Notes under the pieces: generated by a model
Told to the model about the DNA's origin: nothing
Databases searched by the model: none
The model's input: only the letters and a program-made list of their open reading frames with translations
Made by a program: the position numbers and the translations under genes
Source of the DNA: an uncultured Prevotella sp.
GTDB lineage: Bacteria > Bacteroidota > Bacteroidia > Bacteroidales > Bacteroidaceae
Reading direction: 5' to 3'
DNA length: 5,382 nt
Assembly: GCA_900769275.1 (NCBI GenBank)
Contig: CAAGGA010000020.1
Span: 1-5,382, forward strand
Part shown: piece by piece, positions 5,269 to 5,382 of the stretch
How positions within the stretch are numbered: the stretch's first letter is position 1
How the letters are laid out: the number at the start of each line of letters is the position of its first letter

Positions 5269-5304
5269 TTGTTTAGTTGTTTAGTTGTTTGGTTGTTTGG
5301 TTGA
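5265..5304 (+). repeat. Tandem octamer array, left arm of a large inverted repeat
   Basis: Five 8-bp units run without gaps: three TTAGTTGT, then TTGGTTGT and TTGGTTGA. The first unit includes the aroQ TAG stop codon (5266-5268). The array is the approximate reverse complement of the array at 5339-5382, from which it is separated by 34 bp. Confidence 0.95.
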
Positions 5305-5338
5305 GTGTGGCGCAATGGAGTCTGATGCAAACAACAAG

Positions 5339-5382
5339 ACAACTAAACAACTAAACAACTAAACAACTAAACAACTAAACAA
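5339..5382 (+). repeat. Tandem octamer array, right arm of the inverted repeat, reaching the window edge
   Basis: Five perfect ACAACTAA units plus half a unit run to the last base, so the array may continue. ACAACTAA is the exact reverse complement of the left-arm unit TTAGTTGT. The preceding bases (5331-5338, ACAACAAG) look like a decayed extra unit. Together with 5265-5304 it could form a stem of about 40 bp with a 34-nt loop, A/U-rich and without a T-run inside the window. Confidence 0.95.

Noticed and set aside
5265..5382. CRISPR array
   Set aside because: The units are only 8 bp, are contiguous with no unique spacers, and reverse orientation in the middle; no cas genes are present.

Overview
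The window reads as chromosomal DNA of a Bacteroidota bacterium, most likely order Bacteroidales and Prevotella- or Bacteroides-like. The sequence evidence is: promoters of the form TTTG, about 20 bp, then TAnnTTTG; starts with A-rich upstream sequence and no Shine-Dalgarno motif; an Rpn-family nuclease with a Gly-Met-Glu-Lys repeat tail; a sirtuin without the usual zinc cysteines; and stacked FKBP-type prolyl isomerases. Genus-level placement is inference.

Layout. Bases 1-792 (minus) hold an Rpn/PD-(D/E)XK nuclease-transposase-family gene that runs off the left edge in a run of perfect 12-bp repeats. Bases 793-1110 are non-coding and carry the promoter of that gene, a rho-independent terminator and a second hairpin. 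A tRNA-Arg(CCT) lies at 1111-1182 (minus), with its own promoter and a structured 5' leader. Bases 1318-3957 (minus) hold three consecutive FKBP-type peptidyl-prolyl isomerase genes. In transcription order they are a cytoplasmic FklB-like protein (201 aa), a lipoprotein (291 aa) and a secreted protein with a basic Lys/Ala/Pro tail (330 aa), separated by gaps of 89 and 76 bp that each contain a hairpin.

A 144-bp divergent intergenic region (3958-4101) has promoter elements pointing both ways. To its right, on the plus strand, are a sirtuin (4102-4830) and, 21 bp later, a type II 3-dehydroquinate dehydratase, aroQ (4852-5268). The aroQ stop codon lies inside the first unit of an 8-bp tandem repeat array. 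A second array in reverse complement runs to the right edge, so the two could form one very long hairpin.

How the genes work together. The three isomerases share fold and active site but are predicted to act in cytoplasm, at a membrane and in periplasm, so the cluster looks like one folding module duplicated across compartments. The sirtuin and aroQ are probably co-transcribed, but no functional link between protein deacylation and the shikimate pathway can be read from the sequence. I see no phage, CRISPR or clear novel multi-gene system. The most unusual items are the inverted octamer arrays, the zinc-cysteine-free sirtuin, the basic-tailed secreted FKBP and the intercistronic hairpin whose T-run faces the wrong way for its operon.
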